From NCBI RefSeq assembly GCF_004570975.1, contig NZ_SPPC01000007.1, positions 186,001 through 250,000 on the forward strand: 64,000 nt of DNA, read 5' to 3'. The position numbers and the translations under genes were made by a program. Below, in pieces: positions 43,401 through 50,558 of this stretch. This DNA is from Barnesiella sp. WM24 (GTDB lineage: Bacteria; Bacteroidota; Bacteroidia; Bacteroidales; Muribaculaceae). Every line of letters starts with the position of its first letter. The stretch's first letter is position 1. The notes below the pieces were generated by a model. It ran no database searches and had not been told where the DNA came from. It saw nothing but the letters and a program-made list of their open reading frames with translations.

Positions 43401-43625
43401 GCCTACATACTTGAACTCTACAGTAGAGCCTTCGGGGGCTGTCAGTGTAAAACCGCCGTCAATGTCGGTTGAGACACCGTTGGTGGTGCCTTTGACCATT
43501 ACGGTCGCGCCGATAAGCGGCTCGCCGTCAGATGCGGCTGTTACTGTACCCGTGACATTGACATCCTTTGCGCTCGCGCAGATGACTGTCAATATCGAAA
43601 TCAGAAATAATGACAATTTTTTCAT
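40479..43625 (-). CDS. SusC/RagA-type TonB-dependent transporter (beta-glucan PUL)
   Basis: The 1048-residue protein has a signal peptide (MKKLSLFLISILTVICASA). A carboxypeptidase-regulatory-like domain (VTGTVTAASDGEPLIGATV) follows, then the LDEVVAVGYGTQRKSVVTAA junction and a plug with VRVRGIGTINNSDPLYIVD and SIEVLKDAASGAVYGARAAN. The barrel ends with a terminal Phe (TVGFNIQF). It imports oligosaccharides together with the downstream SusD. It lies downstream of the GH16 and GH3 genes in the same direction, an unusual order, because SusC usually leads. Confidence 0.95.
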   Translation of the reverse strand: MKKLSLFLISILTVICASAKDVNVTGTVTAASDGEPLIGATVMVKGTTNGVSTDIDGGFTLTAPEGSTVEFKYVGYKPHSVKVTDPMSPLQVVLQEDATMLDEVVAVGYGTQRKSVVTAAISKIDDEKLSLTAPVRMDNALKGLTSGVTVTSSSGQPGAAARVRVRGIGTINNSDPLYIVDGMPIEGGLDYLNPNDIQSIEVLKDAASGAVYGARAANGVILVTTKSGSKGKTSVTYDFSYGWQTAWKHRDVLNATEYAVMMNEGSLNAGIAAPYSDPYSYGEGFDWQDAVFNDNAPVMNHQVSISGASEKVNYFLSLGYYTQEGIIGGNFNRSNYQRLTLRSNNTYTVFDESKNRNFLNNFKVTVNASYARIKSRGIETNSTWGSPLGSALAISPMLTPYLEGEKAQQQIDYYAGNANYVPLYGANGLLLTNPEVFGSYQEMSNPIANMSLPGDQGWSHKFVGNFIGELQIWDNLKYRISYGADLSFWGNDGYTREYYLRSGASQTFSSAYSSKSQGTVWQLENTLSYDKRIGDHNFSILLGQSAKQSSGSYLSGARNHIIDYNRPYIDASTGQAAEGDQTSSGAPNVKAKLASTFARVSYDYDARYMIQATIRRDGSSRFGSNNHWATFPSFSLGWNLHNEPYLKKVFPEWWNNAKVRFSWGKNGNENIGDFLYVALASSGNNAIFGRDEIVINGVKASILPNKNLRWEESTQTDVGLDLAFLNNALTFSVDYYNKRTDGMLMNMQVPAYVGESVPVGNVGKMENSGVEMELNYNLSVGDWTFGVGGNLTYLKNKLIDYGNAEGWANLDSFQGTGAITRAQNGLPFPFFYGFKTDGVIQNQAEADAYNAKYSGGYFADAVPGDVRFVDVDGDGQLTENDRTKIGKGMPDWTYGFNLNVQWKGIALSAMFQGTAGNDIFDATRRTDAVASNLPSWMLGRWTGEGTSNRIPRYVRGDNRNWASSDLLVYDGDYMRLKNIMLSYTLPQQITRKVSVQNFRVYVSAENLFTWTKYHGFDPEISSGGTSLGIDYGVYPQPRIWTVGFNIQF

Positions 43626-43677
43626 TGCATCATGGTTTTAGGTAATTAATGGTTTGTTAGTTTAATCAGGTTTGAGG

Positions 43678-45963
43678 TCAGTCTGTGACCGAGAATGGGG
43701 TTGAAAGTCCGCAGTCGCTGTCACCGCCTATCCAGAGGGTGAAATCGCCCGCTTCGACATTCTTTTTCATGTCGGCTCCGTAGAAGGCAAGTTCGCTTAC
43801 GGGCAGGCGGAATGTCACGGTGGTTGATTCTCCCGGTGACAGCGTCACGCGCTCGAAGCCTTTCAGCTCTTTTACGGGGCGTGTCACAGAGCCGGCATGG
43901 TCGCGGATGTAGAGCTGTGCGACTTCGGTAGCCTTGTGCTTGCCGCTGTTGGTGAGCTTCGCGGTTGCGGTTATACAGTCATCTTTTGAGTAAGATGTTT
44001 TGTCAAGGGCGATGTCGGCGTAGTCAAATTTTCCGTAGGATAGACCGTAGCCGAAGGGGAAGAGCGGACCAAATCCGGCGTCAAGCCAGTAGGAGGTGTT
44101 GCCGAGCGATGTCTGACCGCCTTCCTGGGGTATGTCGTTGATAAGGGTTTCTGTGCCGTGGGCCGGGCGGCTTCCGGCGTTTTTGCTGTAATATATAGGT
44201 ATCTGACCTACACGGGCGGGGAAAGTGACAGGGGTCTTTCCGCTCGGGCTCTCTTTGCCGAAGATAAGGTCGGCAAGGGCGGGACCGCCCATTGTGCCGG
44301 GATGGAAGGAGTATAGCACGGCGTCAGACTCGTCGATCTGCTTCTTTATTGTGAGCGGGCGACCTGCCATAACCACGGTTACAAGCGGCTTGCCTGTGCG
44401 GGAAAGGGCTTCGATTAACTTGCCCTGTGCTCCCACGAGGTCAAGGTCGGCAAGACAGTGGGCTTCGCCTGACAGGATTGATTCCTCGCCTACTACGGCG
44501 ATTACTGCGTCGACACCGCGGGCGGCATTGACTGCGCGGGCAATGCCGGCTTCGTTCTTGTCACGGCTATAACCGAGTGCCGGCTCATAGATGACGGTGA
44601 TGTCGTTGCCATACTCTTTGCGGAGTGCGTCAAGCAGGGTGACAGTCTTGTCTTTTTCACCGTCAAAGACCCATGTGCCCATCTGGTCGTGGCGGGCGTC
44701 GGCAAGAGGTCCGGTGAGCAGTATGCGCTTCACGCCCTGTGAGAGCGGCAACACGTCATTGTCGTTTTTCAGCAGAATGGCGCTCTTCATCGCAGCCTCT
44801 TTTGCCGCTGCGAGATGAGGCTCGCTGTACTTGACTTCCTGGGGAGTGGCGATATAGGGCTTCTCGAATAGTCCGAGCATGAATTTCACGCGCAGGATAT
44901 TAGCCACTGACTTGTCAATGTCATCTATTTTGACCTTTCCTTCGTCGAGGAGCTCTTTCATGTGGGTGATGTAGGTGCAGCTTTCCATCTCCATGTCGAC
45001 ACCTGCGTTAAGACCTTTCATCGCGGCCTCCTTGTTGTCGGCACAGAAGCCGTGGTTGACCATCTCGCCTACGCTTGCCCAGTCAGACACGACAAAGCCG
45101 TTGAATCCCCACTCGCCGCGAAGTATGTCGGTGAGTACAAATTTGTTGCCCGATGCCGGCACACCGTCGTTGTCATTGAATGATGACATATAGGTGAGAC
45201 AGCCCGCTTTGCATGCTTCCTCAAAGGGGGGAAGATATATGTTGCGCAGCAGACGCTCGGGGATAAACGTGGAGTTATAGTCGCGGCCTGACTCGCTCGC
45301 GCCGTAGCCTACGAAATGCTTGGCACACGCCGCCATTGATGTGGGGTCGGTCAGGTCATCGCCCTGAAATCCTTTTACCATCGCCCTCGACATGAGTCGG
45401 GTGAGGTAGACATCCTCTCCGCAGCCTTCGGCGATGCGTCCCCAGCGAGGGTCGCGGGCTATGTCAATCATTGGGGCGAAGGTCCAGCGTATGCCGTCGC
45501 TTGAAGCCTCTACGGCTGCGATTCTCGCGCCTTTCTCGACGATTAGCGTATCGAAGGTCGCCGCCTGTCCGAGTGGAATCGGAAATATGGTCTTGTAGCC
45601 GTGAATCACATCGCGGGATATGAGCAGGGGTATGCCGAGTCGCGATTGCTCCATAGCCACGCGCTGCATGCTGTCGGCATGGAAGGGTGAGGGTACATTG
45701 AGCAGCGAGCCGATATTGCCTGAGGCTATCTCGCCGGAGAAATAGGAGAGGGCGTTGTCGCCGTCCCACATGCTGCGCTGATTGAGCTGTCCGAGTTTTT
45801 CGTCGAGCGTCATCTGCGACAGCAGGCTCTCGACTCTTTTCTCTACCGGCTGGGATGAGTCTTTATAGAGGTCGGGCGAGCCCGAGGCTCCGCATCCTGT
45901 CAGCAGAGTGGTGATGCCGATTATACCGGCTCCTGTAAGAAGAAGTCTGGTGATGCTGTTCAT
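43678..45963 (-). CDS. GH3 beta-glucosidase lipoprotein
   Basis: GH3 enzymes release glucose from the non-reducing ends of beta-gluco-oligosaccharides. The 761-residue protein carries a lipobox LLTGC (Cys24). The (beta/alpha)8 domain runs from about 40 to 370, with the catalytic nucleophile Asp294 in GFVVSDWASVGE and the substrate motif CAKHFVGYGASESGRDYN. The second domain covers about 390-620 and includes AVIAVVGEESILSGE. A fibronectin III-like C terminus begins around 660 (KGFERVTLSPGESTTVTF). It is second in the operon, 18 bp after GH16 and 52 bp before susC. Likely in the periplasm, anchored to a membrane. Confidence 0.94.
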   Translation of the reverse strand: MNSITRLLLTGAGIIGITTLLTGCGASGSPDLYKDSSQPVEKRVESLLSQMTLDEKLGQLNQRSMWDGDNALSYFSGEIASGNIGSLLNVPSPFHADSMQRVAMEQSRLGIPLLISRDVIHGYKTIFPIPLGQAATFDTLIVEKGARIAAVEASSDGIRWTFAPMIDIARDPRWGRIAEGCGEDVYLTRLMSRAMVKGFQGDDLTDPTSMAACAKHFVGYGASESGRDYNSTFIPERLLRNIYLPPFEEACKAGCLTYMSSFNDNDGVPASGNKFVLTDILRGEWGFNGFVVSDWASVGEMVNHGFCADNKEAAMKGLNAGVDMEMESCTYITHMKELLDEGKVKIDDIDKSVANILRVKFMLGLFEKPYIATPQEVKYSEPHLAAAKEAAMKSAILLKNDNDVLPLSQGVKRILLTGPLADARHDQMGTWVFDGEKDKTVTLLDALRKEYGNDITVIYEPALGYSRDKNEAGIARAVNAARGVDAVIAVVGEESILSGEAHCLADLDLVGAQGKLIEALSRTGKPLVTVVMAGRPLTIKKQIDESDAVLYSFHPGTMGGPALADLIFGKESPSGKTPVTFPARVGQIPIYYSKNAGSRPAHGTETLINDIPQEGGQTSLGNTSYWLDAGFGPLFPFGYGLSYGKFDYADIALDKTSYSKDDCITATAKLTNSGKHKATEVAQLYIRDHAGSVTRPVKELKGFERVTLSPGESTTVTFRLPVSELAFYGADMKKNVEAGDFTLWIGGDSDCGLSTPFSVTD

Positions 45964-45981
45964 GATGTCAAATTATTGTGG

Positions 45982-47364
45982 TTAATCTTTTTGGAATACT
46001 CTCACATAGTCAATCTCATAGGTGGCGGGAAGAGCGCTTTCATCCACTCCTTTCATGCCGCCCCAGTCGCCTCCCCATGCAAGGTTGAGCTTCAGACCGA
46101 AGTTTTTGTTGAAGGGCCATGTCTTCGGGTCGCCGGCATGGTCATTGGGGAAATTTAGCAGGAGCTTGCCGTCGACATAGGTCTTGATGTAGTCCTCGGT
46201 CCATTCGAGGGCGTAGACGTGGAACTCGTCTTCCGCTCCGGGGGTAAGCACTTCCTTGGTCTTCTGAGTGCCGATTGTGTGGTTATAGGCGGAGCAGTGG
46301 ATTGACGATGAGGTATAGTTGGGGTTTACTCCGACTTCTTCCATGATGTCGATTTCACCGCATGCGGGCCAGTTCTCGCCACCGGTCTGAGGCATCATCC
46401 AGAATGCCGGCCATGTGCCCTTGCCTTTGGGGAGCTTGAGGCGTGCCTCAAAGTAGCCGTAGGTCCAGTAGGTGGAGGTGTTGACGCGTGCCGACCACAC
46501 TTCGTTGCCTACCTTTTTAGCGTGAATCTTCAGGATGCCGTCGCTTATCTCTGCTGTCACAACACCGTCGCGCTTGCCTTTGATATAGCGTTGCAACTCA
46601 TTGTTGACGCGTCCCGGATCCCACACTTCATACCACCATTTTGACTCGTCGGGCATAGTTACAGCAGGGTCGTTGAACTCATCGGCCCACACGAGCGAGT
46701 AGCCTTCGGGCGTGATAATCTCGTCGCTCATCTGCGATACTTCTATTGTTGAGCTTTCACCGCTGTAGCTGATGGTGACGGTGGCGTTGCGGGTTTCGGC
46801 GCTTTCATTTTTATCGCAGCTTACAGTGAGCGAGGTCTCCCCGTCAGTGCCTGTGGCGGGAGTCACTTTACACCATGCCGCCGATGACTGTGCGCTCCAG
46901 TCCACATTGCAGTTGACTGTAATATTGGACGAAGATGGCTGGGCTCCAAATGTGATTGATGACTTGGAGAGGCGTATGGCAGCTTTTGCTGCCTGGGTGA
47001 GGATGAAACTCTTTGTCGCGCGGTCAGTGGCTGTCACCACAAGATTTGCCGTGCGTGCCTCCATTCCGGTGTTGGAGTTTACTGACACCTTTATTTCAGT
47101 GGCTTCATTTTTTACGCCTCCCGTAGGAAAGAGGGTGCACCAGTCGGCGGTAGTTGCGATTTTCCAGTCAGAGTCCGACTTTATATTAATAATTATTTCC
47201 TGACCGTCGGCATTTATGCTCATGTCGGCGGGGCTGATAGTGATTGTCGCCCCGTCGCCTGACCCGCCCGAGGGTTTGGGCTCGTCGTTTCCGGAGCTTC
47301 CGCAGCTGAAGAGCGATGCGGTCAAAAACATTGTTAAGAGAATACAACTTTTTGTAATTTTCAT
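45982..47364 (-). CDS. GH16 endo-beta-glucanase (laminarinase-like) lipoprotein with two BACON domains
   Basis: The start at 47364 (MKITKSCILLTMF) gives a lipoprotein signal with Cys21. The longer frame to 47415 would include the -7 box at 47390-47397 and is rejected. Two BACON domains cover about 40-125 (ISPADMSINADGQEI, DWCTLFPTGG) and 130-212 (DWSAQSSAAWCKVTPATG). GH16 covers about 220-460 with the catalytic motif E337-I-D-I-M-E342 and the cleft strand YWTYGYFEARLKLPKGKGTW. The motif EIDIMEE with an extra Met is the laminarinase/lichenase form. It would cut surface-bound beta-1,3- or mixed-linkage glucan for the SusCD pair. First gene of the five-gene operon. Confidence 0.94.
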   Translation of the reverse strand: MKITKSCILLTMFLTASLFSCGSSGNDEPKPSGGSGDGATITISPADMSINADGQEIIINIKSDSDWKIATTADWCTLFPTGGVKNEATEIKVSVNSNTGMEARTANLVVTATDRATKSFILTQAAKAAIRLSKSSITFGAQPSSSNITVNCNVDWSAQSSAAWCKVTPATGTDGETSLTVSCDKNESAETRNATVTISYSGESSTIEVSQMSDEIITPEGYSLVWADEFNDPAVTMPDESKWWYEVWDPGRVNNELQRYIKGKRDGVVTAEISDGILKIHAKKVGNEVWSARVNTSTYWTYGYFEARLKLPKGKGTWPAFWMMPQTGGENWPACGEIDIMEEVGVNPNYTSSSIHCSAYNHTIGTQKTKEVLTPGAEDEFHVYALEWTEDYIKTYVDGKLLLNFPNDHAGDPKTWPFNKNFGLKLNLAWGGDWGGMKGVDESALPATYEIDYVRVFQKD

Positions 47365-47389
47365 GATAATATCGGGTTTAAATTTTCCG

Positions 47390-47397
47390 CAAATGTA
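47390..47397 (-). promoter_or_regulatory. -7 box of the beta-glucan PUL operon
   Basis: Minus-strand TACATTTG matches TAnnTTTG exactly. No TTTG is found 19-21 bp upstream, consistent with an activator-dependent promoter. The leader to the ATG at 47364 would be about 20 nt. Confidence 0.6.
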
Positions 47398-47440
47398 TCT
47401 TGTGGAAATATCCAATTTAAGGTTTTTGACTATTCAAGAT

Positions 47441-47480
47441 TACGTCAAAGGCTTATTTAAAATACGTCAAATATACGTCA
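47441..47480 (-). promoter_or_regulatory. Candidate operator: three TACGTCA direct repeats
   Basis: TACGTCA occurs at 47441-47447, 47463-47469 and 47474-47480, start-to-start distances 22 and 11 bp, so all three face the same side of the helix. They lie 44-83 bp upstream of the -7 box, in the range of an activator site. A partial copy TACGTC lies at 47528-47533. The neighbouring LuxR-type regulator is the obvious candidate to bind. Inference from spacing only. Confidence 0.5.
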
Positions 47481-47538
47481 GTTTAATGTAATCAGCAGTA
47501 ATACAGGGTATTGAAAATATTGAGTGTTACGTCTACAC

Positions 47539-50403
47539 TTAATTGTTTTTTGCTAAAAATTCCTGAAGGCTCTCTTCGCGCTCAAGATTGAATTTTTTTC
47601 TGATACGGTAGCGCATGGTCTCCATTCCGCGCACAGAGATATTCATGAGCGGAGCAATTTCCTTGGTGGAAAGGTCCATTTTTATGTAAGCGCAGAGGAG
47701 CACTTCATTATTGGAAAGGTCGGGGTAGCGCGACCGCAGTTTTTTCATGAAATCATTATGCACAAGATCAAATTCATCTTCAAATCTCTTCATGACATCA
47801 TCAGACTGCAACGACACATCAATGGAATTTTGCAGTGCAAGAATCGACTTGCGCTGTTCCGACCCCGCGTTTAGCCGCGAATAAATATTTCGCAATTCCT
47901 GCTTGATATTGATGAGGGTCTCGTTTTTGCGGGCTATGCTTGCCATGGCGTTTGCCATCTCCTGCGATTTGTGTTGCAGTTCAAAGTGCAGTTTCTCTTT
48001 TTCGAGTTCCATGATTTTGCGGTCCTTCATCTGCGCCTCCTTGTCGAAGTCGGCCTGGCGTTTGGCAAGTTCGCTGTCTTTTTCCCTCACGACCCTGCGC
48101 TCTTTTACGGCGAGCAGATGACGTTCAAGCACTATGAGCGCGATAACGGCTATAATGGCGAGGATGATGTAGACGGCAATCGCCCCTTTGCTCTTGTACC
48201 AGGGCGGCAGTATTGTAAACTCGATGCTGTCGGTGTCAATGGTTCCGTCGACGGCGGTAGCCTCGATTTCAAATCGGTAGCAACCATCTTTAAGATTGGT
48301 GTATTCCTTTAGGGTCGACGCGGTGGGTGCGCTCCAGTCCTCCACGCTGAGCCTGTAGCGGTAGGTCACGAGCCCGCTGCGGGCGTCGTCGTTGATGCCA
48401 TATTTTATGCGCAGCGAGTTTTGATGATAGCCGATAGTGATTTTTTCGCGTCGGCCGAGGAAATTGTTGGCGTAAAGGAGCGAATCGGCGGGCGACGTGA
48501 TGCTGACCTCATTGATGCGGGCGAGGCGCAGCCCCTTGTCGTGGTCGGCTGTCGCGCGGGAAAAGTCAAAGAAAGTATATCCGTTGTATCCCGGAAATAT
48601 CACTATGGAGTCATTGATAGAGTAGAGCAGGTCGCCTTCATGCATCGGGGCGGGGAAATATCCGAAAAGCGGCATGCGTGTCACCGAGCTGCTGTCGCTG
48701 CCTGATCTCATTATCTCTTTGGATGTCAAGGCATATAAGTTTCCCCCCCTATCTTTTTTAATCCTGCGGAAATGCTTTTTCCCGCCAAATAGTGAGTTTA
48801 GCCTTTCGTCAGGCTCGATTGTGCCGGACGCCGGATTGTAGACATAGATTCCTTCTGATGTCGCAAAATGCACCTTGCCGTCAAAAAGGCTCAGGTTGAC
48901 ATCCTTTGTCAAGGGCACGCTGTCGCATGTTGACGTAAAGTGAGTCTCGTCTATGACCGCGAGGGTGTTAAGGTCAAATTTGAGCCGGGTTACACCGTCG
49001 GTTCCCGCCGAGGCCCATATCTCATCAGGCGAGGTCATCACGAAATTGTTGGGGCATCCGTCATATCCTTGCAGCTTTGCAGTCATGACCCATTGCTGCC
49101 GGCGCTTTTCCATGATGTAGAATCCGTCATATGTGCCGACGATGACGCGTCCGTCGGTCAGCGGCATGCAATCCCATGAGCCACATATCCCGTTTACAGG
49201 GGTCATCGTAGTACCGTCGATTACGAAAACGCCCCGGTCGTGGGTGCAGATGATTTCACCGCCGATATTGCGCAGTCCCCACACCTGTCCGGTGGTCCCG
49301 GCGACAGGGGTGAATGAAAGCCGCCCGTTTTCCGGCACCGGGGGATAGTCGACAGTGTATAGCCCGCGATTTGTCCCGAGATACATCTTGCCGCCTATGA
49401 TTTCTGTGACATATCCTGAGCCTATAGGCAGATTTCCGTTGCTCAGGGTGGTTGCGGGCATTTCAAGCAATATCTTTTCAATGCCGCGGTCAAGCCCTGC
49501 CCAGAGGTCGCCACGCTCGTCAAAGGCGAGCGAAAGCACTGTGTTGTTTAGCAGACCGTTGTTTTCGTTATAAAGCTGTGCCGTCGTGCTGTCGAGGTCA
49601 ATGACCATCACTCCGTTGTGGATGCTTCCGAGGGCAAGACGGTTGCCGTTTACAGCCGCGCAGAATATCTCTCCGATGCGTCTTGTCTCGTTTTCGATTT
49701 CGTCCATGCGTCGGAGCGACTTGCGGTCGTAGAAAAATATGCCGTCGCTCGCGGTCGCGATAATTATTCCCCTGGAATAGGGGAGAATGGAGCGTATGCG
49801 TTTGCCTTTCAGCCGCTCGGTCTCCGGAGCGGTGAATATGTTGTCGCCCGCCATAAATTTGAGCCCGCGGTCAGTGCCGAGATAGAGTGTTCCGTCAATC
49901 ATTGCCGAACAGTCAAACTTGCAGCTGTCGGAGACAATTACATTGCGGTTGCCGTCGGGGATATACTTCATTATATTGCGGTCGCCCTGCGCATATATTA
50001 TATGGTCTTTCTCGTATATGCCCCAGATATTTCCGAGTTCACGACGTCCGGCAACACTGTCGCTCAGGCAGGTGTAGACGAGATTGCCGTCATCGCCGGG
50101 CTCGAAGTAGCCGAATTCATTGATGGCGCCGACATACACTCTTCCTTCATTGCGCGACACGTAGACCGAGCGGAGGTCGGTACCGTTGTTGATTTGAAAC
50201 GATTTCCAGTCGTTGCCGTCGTAGGCAAACAGCGCTTGCTGAGTGGCAAAAAACACATAGTCGCCGCCGGCGGTGGATATGCCCCATGTCTTTGCATTGT
50301 GGGACGAGGCATCGTTGAACTCCTTGGCAAAGTGTACGCCGATTGCATTCATCGGCAATGAGGCGCAGAGTATTAGTATTATAAGGTTGCAGAATTTAAG
50401 CAT
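47539..50403 (-). CDS. Propeller/Y_Y_Y membrane sensor with coiled coil and cytoplasmic LuxR-type HTH (no kinase)
   Basis: The 954-residue protein has a signal peptide (about 1-20, ending MNAIG). A periplasmic beta-propeller region runs to about 640, and a Y_Y_Y domain (YRYRLSVEDWSAPTASTL) to about 730. The transmembrane helix is at about 740-760 (AVYIILAIIAVIALIVLE). A long charged coiled coil follows at about 765-845, and a LuxR-type HTH at about 895-950 (LSNNEVLLCAYIKMDLSTKE, NISVRGMETMRYRIRKKF). No histidine kinase or receiver motif is present. It lies 174 bp upstream of the GH16 gene, same strand, and probably activates that operon on sensing beta-glucan oligosaccharides, perhaps by dimerisation through the coiled coil. 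Confidence 0.92.
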   Translation of the reverse strand: MLKFCNLIILILCASLPMNAIGVHFAKEFNDASSHNAKTWGISTAGGDYVFFATQQALFAYDGNDWKSFQINNGTDLRSVYVSRNEGRVYVGAINEFGYFEPGDDGNLVYTCLSDSVAGRRELGNIWGIYEKDHIIYAQGDRNIMKYIPDGNRNVIVSDSCKFDCSAMIDGTLYLGTDRGLKFMAGDNIFTAPETERLKGKRIRSILPYSRGIIIATASDGIFFYDRKSLRRMDEIENETRRIGEIFCAAVNGNRLALGSIHNGVMVIDLDSTTAQLYNENNGLLNNTVLSLAFDERGDLWAGLDRGIEKILLEMPATTLSNGNLPIGSGYVTEIIGGKMYLGTNRGLYTVDYPPVPENGRLSFTPVAGTTGQVWGLRNIGGEIICTHDRGVFVIDGTTMTPVNGICGSWDCMPLTDGRVIVGTYDGFYIMEKRRQQWVMTAKLQGYDGCPNNFVMTSPDEIWASAGTDGVTRLKFDLNTLAVIDETHFTSTCDSVPLTKDVNLSLFDGKVHFATSEGIYVYNPASGTIEPDERLNSLFGGKKHFRRIKKDRGGNLYALTSKEIMRSGSDSSSVTRMPLFGYFPAPMHEGDLLYSINDSIVIFPGYNGYTFFDFSRATADHDKGLRLARINEVSITSPADSLLYANNFLGRREKITIGYHQNSLRIKYGINDDARSGLVTYRYRLSVEDWSAPTASTLKEYTNLKDGCYRFEIEATAVDGTIDTDSIEFTILPPWYKSKGAIAVYIILAIIAVIALIVLERHLLAVKERRVVREKDSELAKRQADFDKEAQMKDRKIMELEKEKLHFELQHKSQEMANAMASIARKNETLINIKQELRNIYSRLNAGSEQRKSILALQNSIDVSLQSDDVMKRFEDEFDLVHNDFMKKLRSRYPDLSNNEVLLCAYIKMDLSTKEIAPLMNISVRGMETMRYRIRKKFNLEREESLQEFLAKNN

Positions 50404-50452
50404 AACCGAGTGTCAGATGATTTTTGCAGGCAACCGATATAGGTCGCTAATG

Positions 50453-50460
50453 CAAAAATA
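50453..50460 (-). promoter_or_regulatory. Candidate -7 box of the LuxR-type regulator
   Basis: Minus-strand TATTTTTG lies about 50 bp above the ATG at 50403. The -33 region is poor. Confidence 0.4.
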
Positions 50461-50506
50461 ACTTAAATAACACTATGTAGGAAATGTAAACATGTATTTA
50501 ACATTT

Positions 50507-50534
50507 GCGGGCACCCCCGTTTAGGAGTGCCCGC
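50507..50534 (-). terminator. Hairpin at the 3' end of the GH2 gene
   Basis: GCGGGCAC (50507-50514) and GTGCCCGC (50527-50534) form a perfect 8-bp stem about 25 bp past the GH2 stop. The following minus-strand bases (aaatgttaaat) are only weakly T-rich, so the terminator call is moderate. Confidence 0.6.
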
Positions 50535-50558
50535 AGTAATAGTGCTGTCAGCCGCCGG

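Noticed and set aside
47365-47415. N-terminal extension of the GH16 protein (MDISTRYICGKF)
   Set aside because: It contains the -7 box and would put the lipoprotein signal 17 residues inside.
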